A DNA stretch of 64,000 bases, taken from Thereva unica (lineage: Eukaryota > Arthropoda > Insecta > Diptera > Therevidae). The notes under the pieces were generated by a model. That model ran no database searches. It saw nothing but the letters and a program-made list of their open reading frames with translations, and was not told the origin of the DNA. Within the stretch, counting starts at the first letter, position 1; each line of letters begins with the position of its first letter. The translations under genes and the position numbers were made by a program. Where the stretch lies: positions 95,902,070 to 95,966,069 of the forward strand of contig OX465282.1 of assembly GCA_949987705.1 (NCBI GenBank), given 5' to 3'. This document shows positions 21,600 through 33,234 of the stretch, one piece after another.

Positions 21600-24023
21600 C
21601 GCCTACATCAGTGATACCAAAAAAACCAGACGCTACATTTCCCGCAAACGAGGATGCCGGAAAATGTATGGACTTTGGTACCACCTCCAATAGCTATGTC
21701 TAATACATCGTTGGATAGGTCTTTTTGAGCTGAATATAAGTTACTATGGCGGCTAGTTCGAAATCTTTGTCCGTTCTGAGTAATACGGTCAGAACTGTAC
21801 AACGAGACTCTTTTAGACCCTGGCTTCTGGCCTGCTGGTGAACTTACCAAGCTTTTTGTTCCCGGACCCGTACTCGAGCCCATCACTCAAACGTCTCCAT
21901 TCCAAATACATCAAGGAGGTCAAAAAACTCGAGACGCTTGCCCTCTACTACCAGAACGTAAGGGGGACAAGATCAAAAACCAACGACATCCTTCAGTCAT
22001 TAGCGGCTAGCGGGTTCGATGTCATAGCATTCACGGAAACCTGGCTCCACGAAGGCTTTCTTAATGCTGAACTCTTCGATTCCTCCTACCAAGTCTTTCG
22101 GAGGGACCGTTACACTGACTCGGAAGCTCGTGGGGGTGGCGTACTTCTTGCTTGCCGCAGTCACCTTAATTGTAACCCAATTACGCTTCCTAGTTTCTCT
22201 AACCATTTGGACATTGAGCTTGTCGCTCTCAAGATTTCATTTTCTAAATCTAATCCATTCCTGCTGTGCTGCTATATCCAACCAGATATGATTAGCACAC
22301 TTGACGATGGAGGTAAAAGCCTCTATGATATTGTCATCTCTTGTGTTGATTATACCCTGAGTATGATGAACACTGGGGATGAATTACTTCTACTTGGGGA
22401 CTTCAATTTACCCAATATTCAGTGGTTATTTGACGAAGTTGACGATAACTACCTCCCTGAAGGCAATATTAATTCTAAGGAATCCTGTTTTCTCAATTCC
22501 TTATTCTCACTCGGCCTTAATCAAATGAGTGGTGTGACTAATGTGTTAGGGAGGCAGTTGGATCTTGTATTCTTTATTGACTCAGGAAACATGATTGTTG
22601 AACCCAGTCCAATAGTCATGACGTCCGTTGACAATTACCACCCTCCTCTCTTGCTAAATTACTGCTTCAACTCAAAGAACAGTCCTTGTCCGGAGGCGGT
22701 AACTCACTCCTTCAACTTTATGAAGGCTAACTTTAATGAACTCTCATCTAAGCTTGCCTTGATTGATTTCAACAGCTTACTTTCCGCAAATGAGGTGGAT
22801 GTCGATGTGGCACGGCTTTATACCGTACTATACGAAGCTATCGTTTCATGTGTACCTTTTGAGCCCCAAAAATTGCGCAGTTCATCTTCACCTTGGTGCA
22901 ACAATGAGCTGAAGCATTTAGGAATCAGAAAAATAGACTCTGGAAGACCTATTTAAAGAGAAAGGACCCTCCGAGTCTTATTACATTTACTGATTGCTAT
23001 AACAGATTTTGTTTACTCTCTTCTGCTCTGTATGGTGAATATCTCAGCAGCATGAGGGACCAGGTGTATACTGATCCTAGAAACTTCTTTAAATTTGTCA
23101 ACTCTAAGAAAAAAGTCGATAACTACCCAAAAACTATGCAACACACTAACTGGTCTAGTAGTGAGTCTTCCTCGATTTGCAACATGTTTGCTTCTTTCTT
23201 TCATCAATCTTTCACTCCTTCCAACTTTCAGCCTAATGACAATAATTTTCGTCACATAACTCCACACCGAGAGGCTACTAGATTATCTCTTTCAATTTCC
23301 ACTGACGATATTTATTTATTTATTTATCGTGAAACATATTGATGAACTCCCATACGATTTCACTTCCGGCCCTGACGGTATCCCTCCTGCTGTCCTTAAA
23401 TCCTGTGTGGAGGTTCTCCAGTCTCCACTGAAAACCCTTTTTAAAAAATCCTTAGATAAAGGGTATTTTCCTACTCTTTGGAAGAATTCGTTCATAATTC
23501 CTATTCACAAAAGTGGTAGCAAGAACGAAATATCGAATTACAGACCAATTGCCAAGCGGTCTGTCATACCAAAGCTTTTTGAGTCAATCATTTATTCTGC
23601 AATCGTGCCAATCTGCAAGAAACTTATTTCTACGAACCAACATGGTTTTCTTCCAGCTCGTACCACTACCACCAATCTCCTTGAATTCACTTCCCATGCT
23701 GTTGAAGGCTTCGTTTCCGGTGGCCAAACTGATTGTGTTTACACTGATTTGAGTAAGGCATTTGACAAGCTTTCCCACTCCATTATACTTTTCAAACTAA
23801 AAAGGTTAGGTTTCCCTGAAGCCCTTCTATTATAGTTCCAGTCATACTTAGCTGACAGGACCTACCAAGTCCCTTTCCGTGGATCCAAATCCGCGACCAT
23901 TGAGGCGTCATCCGGTGTCCCTCAAGGCAGTCATCTTGGCCCTATCCTCTTTATTCTTTCTATTGATGATATAGTTACCTTGCTAAGACACTGCAGAATC
24001 CTGAATTATGCTGATGATATTTT
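21600..24023 (+). pseudogene. Non-LTR retrotransposon 'family C', 5' part, endonuclease and RT, broken
   Basis: From about 21838 to 22915 the plus strand encodes an APE endonuclease (QNVRG, FTETWL, LLGDFNLPN, with the SDH site decayed to VDNYHP). A frameshift follows near 22915, a second at a TTTA microsatellite around 23310, and an in-frame TAG at 23833. The RT reads SGPDGIPP, NYRPIA, YTDLSKAFD, SGVPQGSHLGPILF and a YADD box at about 24008, where homology stops abruptly. The 3' end is missing, which is unusual for a TPRT insertion and suggests a later deletion or rearrangement. Two minus-strand copies of the same family follow at 24.6 and 27.1 kb. The motifs suit the Jockey/CR1 group. Confidence 0.8.
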
Positions 24024-24340
24024 TTCAGCGCTCACCAACGTTGCGTCCTCCCGGCTAAGATTCGCGACAGTTAATTTTACGGTTTCCATTGCCTCGACAA
24101 GAATCTTTAGAGCTGAAAAGTCCAATGCCTCTATTATATTCAACGAATAAAATTCTGTTAATGCCTCGTGAATTGCTTTTTCGGTCTTGACCAGTGGCTC
24201 AATCATTGATGGAATAGAATTCCACCGCGTTTTAACGTTAAGATGTAGCTCTATCTAGAAAGACACTATTGCGAACTGTTGAGTTCTTAATGAATTTAAC
24301 GAGTTTTCTTGACTTCTCTAGCTGGTCATGATAATCTAAA
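24024..24340 (-). pseudogene. hAT transposase middle-region remnant
   Basis: The minus strand reads KTRWNSIPSMIEPL, then KAIHEALTEFYSLN, then ETVKLTVANLSREDATLVSAEK. This matches the RWNS and (L)xREDATLxxA motifs in the insertion domain of hAT transposases. A frameshift or stop interrupts it near 24233. It abuts the end of the family C non-LTR copy. Confidence 0.65.
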
Positions 24341-24446
24341 ATTTAAAAAACAGTAAAAACAGTTAAGAATAACAGTCTTAGCCAACGATTTTAGCCAAAA
24401 AACAGCTGTTTTACTGTTACTGTTAAACAGTTCTGAAAACCCCTAC

Positions 24447-24595
24447 TCGGAGACCATTGCCGTCATTATATTCTTTCATTTCCATTAATATTTACTGAGT
24501 TCTACATTTATTATTAAATGCCTCTTAGAGATGCACAAAGCGCATATTTTTATTGCAAAAATGCATTTTTTCAAAGTGAATTAATCACTATCGGT
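24447..24595. other. Short unassigned spacer
   Basis: AT-rich; nothing recognised. Confidence 0.3.
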
Positions 24596-24599
24596 CACA

Positions 24600-25410
24600 A
24601 AGGCTGTAGGCGCTCTCACGAATAAAACTTCCGTTGAACCGATTCGATTCTATCAACATGGGAGGACTACTAAGAAGACCATACCTGGGAGGCGTATTCA
24701 AGCAAAGGCCTAACCAAAGATAAGTATAAGTGTTTAGATATGAGAGGGTTGTTGAATTCCTTGGACCATCTTTTTATAAATCCCAGGACTGAATTGCCCT
24801 TAGAGAAGATACCTAACCCCGGAAAAGTTTAGTCATGAGTTATAACACCACGTTTCCTACAAAAAGTAATGATCTCACATTTACTAATATTTAGCGCTAG
24901 GTTGTTGTTGGAACACCAAGAATAGAAGGTGTTTAGGACTGCTTGCAGAAGTTTGCAATCCTCTATACTGCTTATCAGGCGATGCAGTTTATTGTCATCA
25001 GCGTTAATAAGGATTTTACAGTGCCTTAGCAGGGTAACAAGATCTTCAATTGATAAAATAAAAAAGTTAGGGCCAAGATGACTATCTTGCGGGACACCAG
25101 CTGACGCTTCGATGTTTTTAGATTTGACTCCGCGGAACAGAACCTGGTAGATTCTGTCGGCGAAGTACGACTAGAACCATACCACAGGCAGGCAGGCGGA
25201 AAGCCTAATTTCTTTAGTTTAAGAACTATAATAGAGTGAGAGAGCTTGTCGGAAGCCTTACTGAAGTGTGTGTAAAACACAATCAGTTTGGCAGCCACTG
25301 ACAAAGCCTCGAACTGTGTGTGAAGAGATCTCCAGTAAATTAGTAGTTGTGGAACGAGTTGCGAGAAATCCATGTTGGAATTGCATTTGCCACAACTTGC
25401 CATGGACCGA
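24600..25410 (-). pseudogene. Non-LTR family C fragment (RT palm and thumb)
   Basis: Homologous to 27.6-28.28 kb and 23.65-24.02 kb. The minus strand reads, in several frames, a TTTNLLEISSHTV-like stretch, FSKASDKLSHSII, KLKKLGF, then the RT palm, with the catalytic box decayed from YADD to NADD near 24995. It is truncated at both ends and has multiple frameshifts. Confidence 0.75.
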
Positions 25411-26340
25411 GATGAGAGCTGTAAAAATATTAAATATTATTATGAAAAAGTGAAGAGGATTTGAAGACAATATGAAAATTAACATAAGTTAACGTAAAGA
25501 ACTTTAGAAATGGCAAGGAATTCTCGAATTCGGAAGAAGTAGGAGTGCGTGGAGTGGAAAAGAAGAGTGCATAAAATATTTGTTCAATAATTTCTATCTA
25601 AAATTGAAAAAGGGTTTCCACAGTAACAAATCTTTTATCTTCGACCTACTTTAATGTGACTATATAAAACCATTTTTTATATTAATCCTAAACTGCACTA
25701 TTTTATGTAATATTAACTCTACTGAAAATTTCACTATTTTTTACAATATTTTTCCTTAATAGAATCAATTTAAATAATAAAATTCAATCCACATTAATAA
25801 CGTGCAACAATTAAGATTTAATAACCTTGAATCATGTTTGTTTACTCCAAAAGGTGATACCAAAAATTATCCCGCCGAGAATGAAAACTTTCCAAATTGA
25901 GAGAATCCATTTAACATTGAGCAAATTAAAATTAGCGTGTGTGAATTGTATTCGTCGGTAATTCCCTTATGAGAGAGCAAACAGTTAAAACTGAGGTAAA
26001 CACCCGATTGCCAGAAAGGGTCTCAGAACATTACACCGCTTAATTATTTCACATTTTGGGGCTTCGGGATTCCACACGCAAATGTTAAATCCAGTGAATC
26101 ATTTTGCGATTGGCATCTCGGATTTTCATTGTCAATAGTGTGGACATCAAGCGAAAGGTTAATAGCGAGGTTAAAGCCAAGGCTGAATTGGCCAGAGCGA
26201 ACTCATCCACAAGGAAAAGTCGTGGACAGAGATCTCAATCGGGGGTTTCCCCTTGGTGTGTCAATAGATTATGCGACTATAATTTTGGTGATCGAAGATT
26301 ACGCCAAAGTACGTCAAACGTAGTATTTCAAGTTCGTCCG
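25411..26340. other. Intergenic DNA upstream of the secreted-protein gene
   Basis: No repeat or gene was recognised. The last few hundred bases presumably hold the regulatory region of the gene at 26421. No specific factor site is claimed. Confidence 0.4.
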
Positions 26341-26348
26341 TTTCACAG

Positions 26349-26356
26349 TATTTAAG
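26349..26356 (+). promoter_or_regulatory. TATA-like box of the secreted-protein gene
   Basis: TATTTAAG lies 65-72 bp upstream of the ATG. An initiator-like AGTTAGTG about 30 bp downstream (near 26378) would give a 5' UTR of about 40 bases. Confidence 0.5.
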
Positions 26357-26420
26357 AAAATTCGTGCGCGATCTGGAAGTTAGTGCGTCTGCATCCACGA
26401 GTGAATAAAGTGATAAAAAA

Positions 26421-26893
26421 ATGACGATAAAACTATTAGTAGTCGCCGTACTGTGCTCAGTGATAAGATACGTTAACGGCGCCCCTACTTTCGGAATCGG
26501 CATGCAAACGTATCCTCCTTGTGGATACATGGGAGTCATGGGATTCCCTTTATACGTTGGAATGGGCTATCCTATGACAGGTTGTGGCGGCGGTGGTTTT
26601 GGAGGATACCCAATGGGTGGAATGGGCATGGGAGGATATTATCCTGGAATGGGAATAGGAATGGGAATGGGGGGCTACCCAATGTACGGTGGATATTATC
26701 CTGGAATGGGTGGTGGTTTTGGTGAGTATTTTGAATAGAGGTTGAAAAATCCAATATAAGCAGGTTTCTTCTTTTGCTAATAGGTACATCGACATCACAA
26801 GCTTCGGCTAGTTCTATAGGCGGTATGGGAATGAGTGGCTCAAATGCCCAAGCATCTTCCTCTTCTATGGGTGGTGGGGGTATGTACGGCTAA
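26421..26893 (+). CDS. Secreted Gly/Met/Tyr-rich protein, two exons
   Basis: Exon 1 is 26421-26721 and exon 2 is 26784-26893, joined across a 62-bp intron with GTGAGT donor and TAATAG acceptor. The phase fits (301 + 110 = 411 bases, 136 residues plus TAA). Without splicing, translation would run into the intron and stop after 105 residues. A hydrophobic signal peptide covers about residues 1-20, with probable cleavage after the Gly of VNG before APTF. The mature part is built of GGY, GYYPGM, GMGMGG-type repeats with two Cys, and exon 2 adds a Ser/Ala/Gln-rich segment and a Gly-rich end. Such composition is seen in insect cuticle, eggshell and silk-like secreted proteins. I do not recognise a specific family. 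It is the only convincing host gene here. Confidence 0.8.
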
Positions 26894-27015
26894 AAATTGT
26901 CGAAGTTTTGTGTAATAGAAATTATTTATAAGTAGGATAAAAAAATTGAAAATTAAATTATTCGTAACTAAGGAATGGTGTTCAAGTTAGTCATACTCAT
27001 TTTTTTAAATTGTAT

Positions 27016-27021
27016 AATAAA
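27016..27021 (+). terminator. Polyadenylation signal AATAAA
   Basis: Canonical hexamer 123 bp after the stop codon of the secreted-protein gene, just before the tail of an antisense non-LTR element. Confidence 0.6.
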
Positions 27022-27083
27022 TTTAGTTAAGGATGGTTTTCTTTACGTTTTCTTTGCGTTTTTTCTGTGCATTAAACAACAAT

Positions 27084-28278
27084 AATAATAAAATAATAAT
27101 AATAATAGAGTTTCCCTTCTTATGAAGAAGGCGCACTTCTCAGCTGGGCTGAGAAACATTTACCACGACCACGTGGGCTCGTCTGAGACATACAAACATA
27201 AAAAATTAAGTACCAATAATTGCATGCGAAACACATAAACAGTCATGAGAGAATAAAGAGCCTCCTTTTAAGGAGATCTTTGTTAGTGCTCACGCTAAAA
27301 ACATTAATATTTTTATTTACATTAATGAACATGCGATTAACAGGCTCCAATCGGCCATAATTGGTGGTAGAGGAGTTGATGTGTAAGAGCGGTGGTCCTC
27401 TCAAATTGTATCGGCTCTCTCTAAACGACGCACGGCGACTTATAAAACCTAAGTCGACACGTCCATTAAGAAGCTGGTGGACGGAAACAACATCGGCCAC
27501 CTCACGACGCTTGTGGAGAGTGTTTAAGTTGAGTAACTTAAGTCGGTATTCATATGGTGGAAGAATTAAAGGGTCTTCCCAAGGAAGATGATTCAATGCG
27601 AAACGAACGAACCTACGTTGAACCGACTCAATTTTTCCAACATGCGAAGAATAGTGAGGAGACCAAACCTGGGACGCATATTCAAGTAAAGGTCTGACAA
27701 GCGTCTGTAGAGGTGTTTAGTGATCAGGGTGCTGTTAAATTCTTTGGACCACCTTTTTATAAAACCCAAGACTAAGCTGCTCTTGGAAGAAATATAGTTG
27801 ATATGAGAAGCAAAGTCCAGCTTGGTGTCAAATCGAATCCCGAGATCTTTGACAAAATTAACACGGGGGACACCCTCACTAAAAAATGAGTAGTTATAAA
27901 TTATAGGATCACGTCGCCTACAAAAAGTCATGACTTCGCATTTGCTAATATTAAGAGCCAGGTTGTTGTTAGCACACCAAGAGTAAAAGGTGTCGAGGTC
28001 GGCTTGCAAAAGTTTGCAGTCCTCCATACTCTTTACGTGACGGTACAATTTGATGTCATCAGCATAAATCAGGATTCTGCAGTGTCTTAGCAAGGTAACA
28101 ATGTCATCAATAGAAAGAATAAAGAGGATAGGGCCAAGATGACTGCCTTGAGGGACACCGGATGTCGCCTCAATGGTCGCGGATTTGGATCCACGGAAAA
28201 GGACTTGGTAGGTCCTGTCAGCTAAGTATGACTGGAACCATAATAGAAGGGCTTCAGGGAAACCTAACCTAAATATTA
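27084..28278 (-). pseudogene. Non-LTR family C, 5'-truncated 3' part
   Basis: On the minus strand it begins at the RT motif RLGFPEALLL (about 28270). It passes SGVPQGSHLGPILF and IYADDIKLYR (about 28060), a thumb with DLGIRFDTKLDF, and a C-terminal region (NHLPWEDPLILPPYEYRL), ending at 27243. A 3' UTR of about 140 bases and an ATT-rich simple-repeat tail (27084-27107) follow. A frameshift lies near 27590. About 205 bp overlap the end of the plus-strand copy at 23.8-24.0 kb with near identity, so they are related copies. The insertion converges on the secreted-protein gene, ending some 60 bp from its poly(A) signal. Confidence 0.8.
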
Positions 28279-28351
28279 ACAAAATCAGTGGTAAGTTTGC
28301 ATCACGCCACTAAGCCACTAATCCACGGCATATAAACAATAGACCGCTATA

Positions 28352-28434
28352 CACTGAGAGGAAAGCGCACCCGCAATCCTTTGCATTCCCAATTTCCAGA
28401 TGATTGGCGAAGAGCGTTAGCTTTCCTCTCAGTG
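28352..28434. mobile_element. 83-bp MITE with TA target duplication
   Basis: The ends are CACTGAGAGGAAAGC (28352-28366) and its complement (28420-28434), flanked by TA on both sides. This is the layout of tiny Tc1/mariner-type derivatives. No coding capacity. Confidence 0.65.
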
Positions 28435-28529
28435 TATGGCTTACTAATGCGTTAAGAAACTTAGTCTACGTCAAATACCAACAGAGACGTGGAAAATAGT
28501 AATTCGGCGGCTCTGAATTGGAACCCAGC

Positions 28530-30484
28530 TGAATGAATTCGCTGAATTCTCCAGTCTGTAGGACGGTCTCGAAAGAGGAATTTACGTGGCAAGCGGTTAT
28601 CATCCATTCGGCAAATATGTCCTAGCTACCGTAGTCGAAGTTTTTGTGTTTCTTGTTCGATCAGCGCTGCTTGCTGATCGCATCTTTGTCTAACTGTTTC
28701 GTTTCGAAGGCGATCGCGGAGAATCTGCCCCAAGCATTGCATTTGGAGGACCTCGAGCCGGTCCGAGGCGTCTGATTTGAACAGTGTCCACGTTTCCGAC
28801 CCATAAGGAAAAATCGGAAAGATCAACGTGCGGTAAAGGCGTACTTTCGTTTTAATGGCAATATTTGTTCGATTCCATATGCACCATTTGAGCGAGACGA
28901 ATGTTGTTGTTGCCTGGGCGATGCGGCTTTGAACGTCGGCCGTCTATGCCACTTTCGTTTCCTTCGGCCAACATTAACTCGGTTACGAATTTGTTGTCGT
29001 CATATGGAACTTCGAGTCGTCCATCGAATGCTTCACGCATAATCGCGTCGATCACAACGTTGAAGAGAAGTGACGAAGCCTTCTTGTTTCGCTCGAACAA
29101 GATAATGGTCCGATCCGCAATCGGACCCACGCATTGTACGCACGTCTTAAAGCGTCGATCAGAATCTTGCGTTGATCAAAACGTAGTCTGACATCGCCGA
29201 GTCTTTGCCGGATGGATTTGGCCAGGTGAGTTGGTGTTTGAGTGGATGGCGGAAAATGCTGTTGCCAACGATCAAGTTGTTTGACCTTTGACGATGCGAA
29301 TGAAAGCAGGCGTAAGCCGTTGTCGTTAATTACTCCGTGTCCGAATTTGCCCATCGTTCCTTCTCAGCCGGTTCGATCTGTTCCGTGTGTATTGAAGAGC
29401 TCCATGCGAGAATTATAAATTCGGTTCGAAGTATCATATCTAGCGTCAGTTGAAGCTGATCGTAAAATTCCTCCTTGTTCGCGTCCGGGCTGGTTTCGGT
29501 TGGCACATAACGCAAAACGATATGGGTCTTGATCATTCCTCCGATGGTTATAACTTATAACCGCCAAACGCTCGGATATCGGTTGGAATGCGAAATTGCT
29601 GCTGACAGCCCGTCGATCAACCATAAACCCGAAGCCGGCCTCACATCTCTCACCACCGGAATAGTAAAGCGTCACCGTTTCGTCGATTACACTGGTCTGC
29701 ACATTTTTTCTCCTTTCCAATTTAATAGTCGTATAATAAGTATTTTTTCGCGCTGAATCCGAATCCGTTGGCCAAATTGCCCTATCACGTCAGGATTTTG
29801 AGCAATCCTAACCTAAAAGTGCCAAAAAGCGTATTTTTTGCACTTTTTCGCGTTAAATATCTCAAAACTATGGAATGATAGGGCAAATCGGACAACGGGA
29901 TCGTTTTCAGCATGCCAAAATCTACAGAAAACCATGTCGAAAGCGTTAAATTTGAAAAAACTTTTTTTGTAATACTGAAAAGAAAAATTTCTTGGCGCGA
30001 AATCGACGATTTTTATTAACACATGATATCATCGTTGCACCGAAGTTTTTCTTTTCAGTATTACAAAAAAAGTTTTTTCAAATTTAACGCTTTCGACATG
30101 GTTTTCTGTAGATTTTGGCATGCTGAAAACGATCCCGTTGTCCGATTTGCCCTATCATTCCATAGTTTTGAGATATTTAACGCGCAAAAGTGCAAAAAAC
30201 ACGCTTTTTGGCACTTTTAGGTTAGGATTGCTCAAAATCCTGACGTGATAGGGCAATTTGGCCAACGAATTCGGATTCAGCGCGAAAAAATACTTAGGAT
30301 ACGACTATTAAATTGGAAAGGAGAAAAAATGACCCGTTTTTTGCAGACCAGTGTTATTGGCAGGACGAGCGTCCTTGTCCCGGAACGTAAGTCGTAGGTA
30401 GCGCAGCAGCTGATATTTTGCATTTCAATAATTCCATTTCTATGATTTCCTTTTGATCGACGTGATACTACACGCGGCGAATCG
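28530..30484 (-). pseudogene. Degraded second copy of the RTE element at 36.07-39.33 kb
   Basis: The minus strand matches the intact RTE in patches. Endonuclease sequence runs from 30484 to 30357 and from 29686 to about 29060. Short RT pieces follow (LLFNVVIDAIMREAFDGR near 29060). The C-terminal region reads YGSETWTLFK and QRCDQQAALIEQE down to about 28530. Most of the RT, including the catalytic box, is deleted, and frameshifts are frequent. The 664-bp palindromic transposon splits the endonuclease at 29690. The 3' tail is missing. Confidence 0.85.
29690..30353. mobile_element. 664-bp palindromic (foldback) transposon
   Basis: Two arms of about 300 bp are near-perfect inverted copies around a centre at about 30021, with a loop of roughly 50 bases. 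The ends read CACTGGTCTGCA. A 3-bp TTA duplication flanks it (29687-29689 and 30354-30356). The intact RTE copy provides an empty site: CGTCGATTGTTGGC there against CGTCGA-TTA-(insert)-TTA-TTGGC here. An indel of about 10 bases near the end distinguishes the arms. A TTA duplication fits PIF/Harbinger or CACTA-type transposases. No ORF of its own. Confidence 0.9.
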
Positions 30485-32480
30485 AATGAATGATTCCTTG
30501 GGGCTCTTTTAAAAAGAGGAATAGTGAAACAAACGAGTAAGCTGAAGAACTTTAATCTTTCCGTAGAACATTGAAATTTTCACAGAAGTTTTATTTAACC
30601 TGGAATTTTCAGAAGAAACCCTTAATTCTTTCATCCGAAAGGTTTGGAAAGACGAACACACTACCGAAACAAAAGACTGATGAGGTCAAAAAAATTCCAA
30701 AAAAGTAATGTCACGGTGCGAAAATATTAGATGAATTTTGCTGAACTCCACATAATAAAACTAGTAGGATGTTGTGCCTAGAGACTAGGACTAATTACGC
30801 TTGGATGACCATAAAAAATCAAGAAAATGATATTTTTTTACTTTTAATTACATAAGTAAATGTTTATGTTCTCCTGAGTATCATTATTAAATAATTTAAT
30901 TTAGTGATAGATTCAAAACATGCTCCACCGAAGTAAAAAAAAAATCATTTCACCACGGCCGGCCGAGGATTGAACTTGGTTCCCCGGGGTAGCATTCCAG
31001 CGCCTTACCTCTAGACTACTGATATATGTACTTTATTAGAAATCTCTTTTTTGTTGTTAAATATACTTCCGGTTGGAATTTCCAGACCATTTTCTCAGTT
31101 TTAGGTCTCTTGATCAAGAGCTACAATTTGAGATATGGTCCAAGTCTGTAGTGACAGTACTTTCAGAGATGAAAGAAGGTCACAGACGGACAGATGGGCA
31201 GACGGACAGAACCTCTGTATAAGCTTTTTTTTGAAAAAGCTAAAACTAGCTTAAAATCGATTGCACCCAATTAAGCAAACATTAAAGCGATAAAGGCTTT
31301 GCTTAACAAACAATTTATTTTATAAAAGCGGGTGGGACGCGGAACCTTCGACAGCAGTAAAACCTTTCGTTTTTAATAAATAAGTTTCTTCGTAATTTGT
31401 TAATTATTAGTTTGATAAAAGAAATAATGAATTATTTCAAATAATTGGTTGTACAAATCTCATATAACCTCGTTCACCACAGATAGTGGCGATCAGTGTT
31501 AAGTAATTTTACTACCAGCCCAGCCAAAAAGTTTCAGGGCTCAGTGCCTGGTAACCAAAATAGCAAGTGTCCTGAAACCAAACCAACAAGTGTCGTAACA
31601 TCCTTACTATAGATGATCTCTTAAAAAACTGGTGAGTGCCTAAAGATGATGACCCATAGAACGCGTTAACGAGATGTGTGCTGGTTGTGACAGTCCAAGT
31701 TGCAAAGCTTTCTACGCGTTAGCGCGTTGTACGCCTATAACATTTGATCTCATTCGGCATCGCTGTCAATCATAAAACTAAATAGCAGGAACACAATCCT
31801 CGCCAAAAGCCGTGGACCATGAAAGCTTTTCGATGTCAAATAATAGACACCATGTATCTACATAGAAACGGACAAAATGAAACTACCGGCGAAGTGATCA
31901 ATAACCATAAAAATTAGAACCTATTTCTATTTTGTGGTTGACGCTTACGTTCTACCAATTACTTATTTAAAATTAGTGTAAACCGAATAGAATCTGTCCA
32001 AAATAAGTTCCCTCTTTTCGCGCTAAGAAGCCTTTATAATTGTTCGGATTTTTACAACCTTCCTCACTATACGGACAGGTTCACAATCCTTGATCTTTTG
32101 CCTCTATCCCTTAGATGGAAATTGCTCCTTGTTTTACCCTGGATGTCTTGAGCAATAAGCTCAAGATGCAGTTCCTGTCAGACCCCATTAAATTTAACAT
32201 TACTCGAGAAACAAGGCATCCCAAAGTCCCAACTGCTACCCGTACCAGCATCGTACTGAATATGCTAAAAACGAGCCCGTTAACAGGTGCTGCATTATCT
32301 TCAAAACCTACACGACCTGTTTCTGTCCCTCAATTATAAAAGAAAACTAACTTCCCTGTTGTCCTCCTGATTTCTTACCAACGCTACAGACCTAGATATT
32401 AGTTTAATACTTAAATACTCATAATGTTCCTTTACGTTAATCGATAAAAAAGATTGGGACCTCGATATTGGATTAAGATA
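30485..32480. other. Gene-free stretch
   Basis: Apart from a tRNA-like sequence at 30.96-31.03 kb, nothing was recognised. A small open frame at 32115-32339 has no known motif. Confidence 0.4.
30958..31027 (-). repeat. tRNA-like sequence, SINE head or tRNA pseudogene
   Basis: On the minus strand an A-box-like TAGTCTAGAGGT (31018-31007) and a B-box-like AGTTCAATCCT (30976-30966) stand at tRNA spacing. I could not fold a convincing acceptor stem, and no poly(A) tail follows, so this is a relic rather than a working tRNA gene. Confidence 0.55.
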
Positions 32481-33234
32481 TAATTTTGGGTGCAGCAATT
32501 CAATTATCAAGTCTGTTCGACTTTTAATTCAATTTAGTTCACGAGACAATGCATTTTTGTAAAAAAATCAAGAATGGCGGCCGAATTTTGCAATTGTGTT
32601 TCCCGATCCCTGACCAGTGGCGTAGCGCGGATTTCTGCCACCCGGGGCGAACCATCAATTTGCCGCCCCCCCCCTGACTTTCGAATTGAATTGGTAAAAA
32701 GTCTGCGATGTTGAAAATTCAATATTTTAAAAGGAAATAAAATATTTGTTAATTTTCTAATTTTCAATCCAAGAATTCAATGAATGTTCGGTATAGGGCG
32801 CGCCAAAATAAATTAGAATTTTACGCGCAGGCGAGGAAATGACAACACTCCACATACATTAACATTCCGTGTACGGATAAAATTCAAGCGGGGATGCATT
32901 TTAATTTCCGATTTTGAAACTCGTTTACCGGGAACAACACTAACATCTGATCAGGACAAGAGTCGTAGTGAGGCGGATTGAATTGTGATTGAAAATATAA
33001 ATGAGCCGGTGATTTGCGGTTTTAAACGAACGGAATGACGAGGTGCACTTTTCTTTTCGAATCTACTTTCGTGGTCAGGATTTGAAACTTTCACTGCGCA
33101 TCACAAAATCGATTTTGAGATTTACAATTGTTTTGGCACAGGCTATATCCGTGCTTCAAGGCTGGCCTAAATTATAAACTATAACAAACCCAGAGAGCTG
33201 GAATCAGTAATTGCTCTCTGTAATTTATTTCAGT

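Larger units (their letters stand above)
21117..24446 (-). mobile_element. hAT element remnant split by a non-LTR retrotransposon
   Basis: Pieces of one hAT transposase lie on both sides of a plus-strand non-LTR copy (about 21600-24023) in the right order on the minus strand: middle domain at 24340-24024, then C-terminal domain at 21567-21201. A hAT-like end, TAGGGTTGCCATCC, starts at 21117. An AGGGGTTTT.AAACTGT motif occurs inverted near 21163 and 24428-24446. I could not find an 8-bp target duplication, so the outer limits are tentative. Confidence 0.5.

Noticed and set aside
21600..28278. One retrotransposon inverted by twin priming (5' part plus, 3' part minus)
   Set aside because: In twin priming the inverted 5' part would lie beyond the truncated 5' side of the 3' part. 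Here it is on the opposite side, with another fragment and a host gene between, and the pieces overlap by about 205 bp.
29813..30220. Two similar small proteins encoded on opposite strands
   Set aside because: They are mirror images produced by the palindromic transposon, not genes.
30958..31027. Functional tRNA gene on the minus strand
   Set aside because: A and B boxes are visible but no acceptor stem pairs and the B box deviates, so I list it as a tRNA-like relic.
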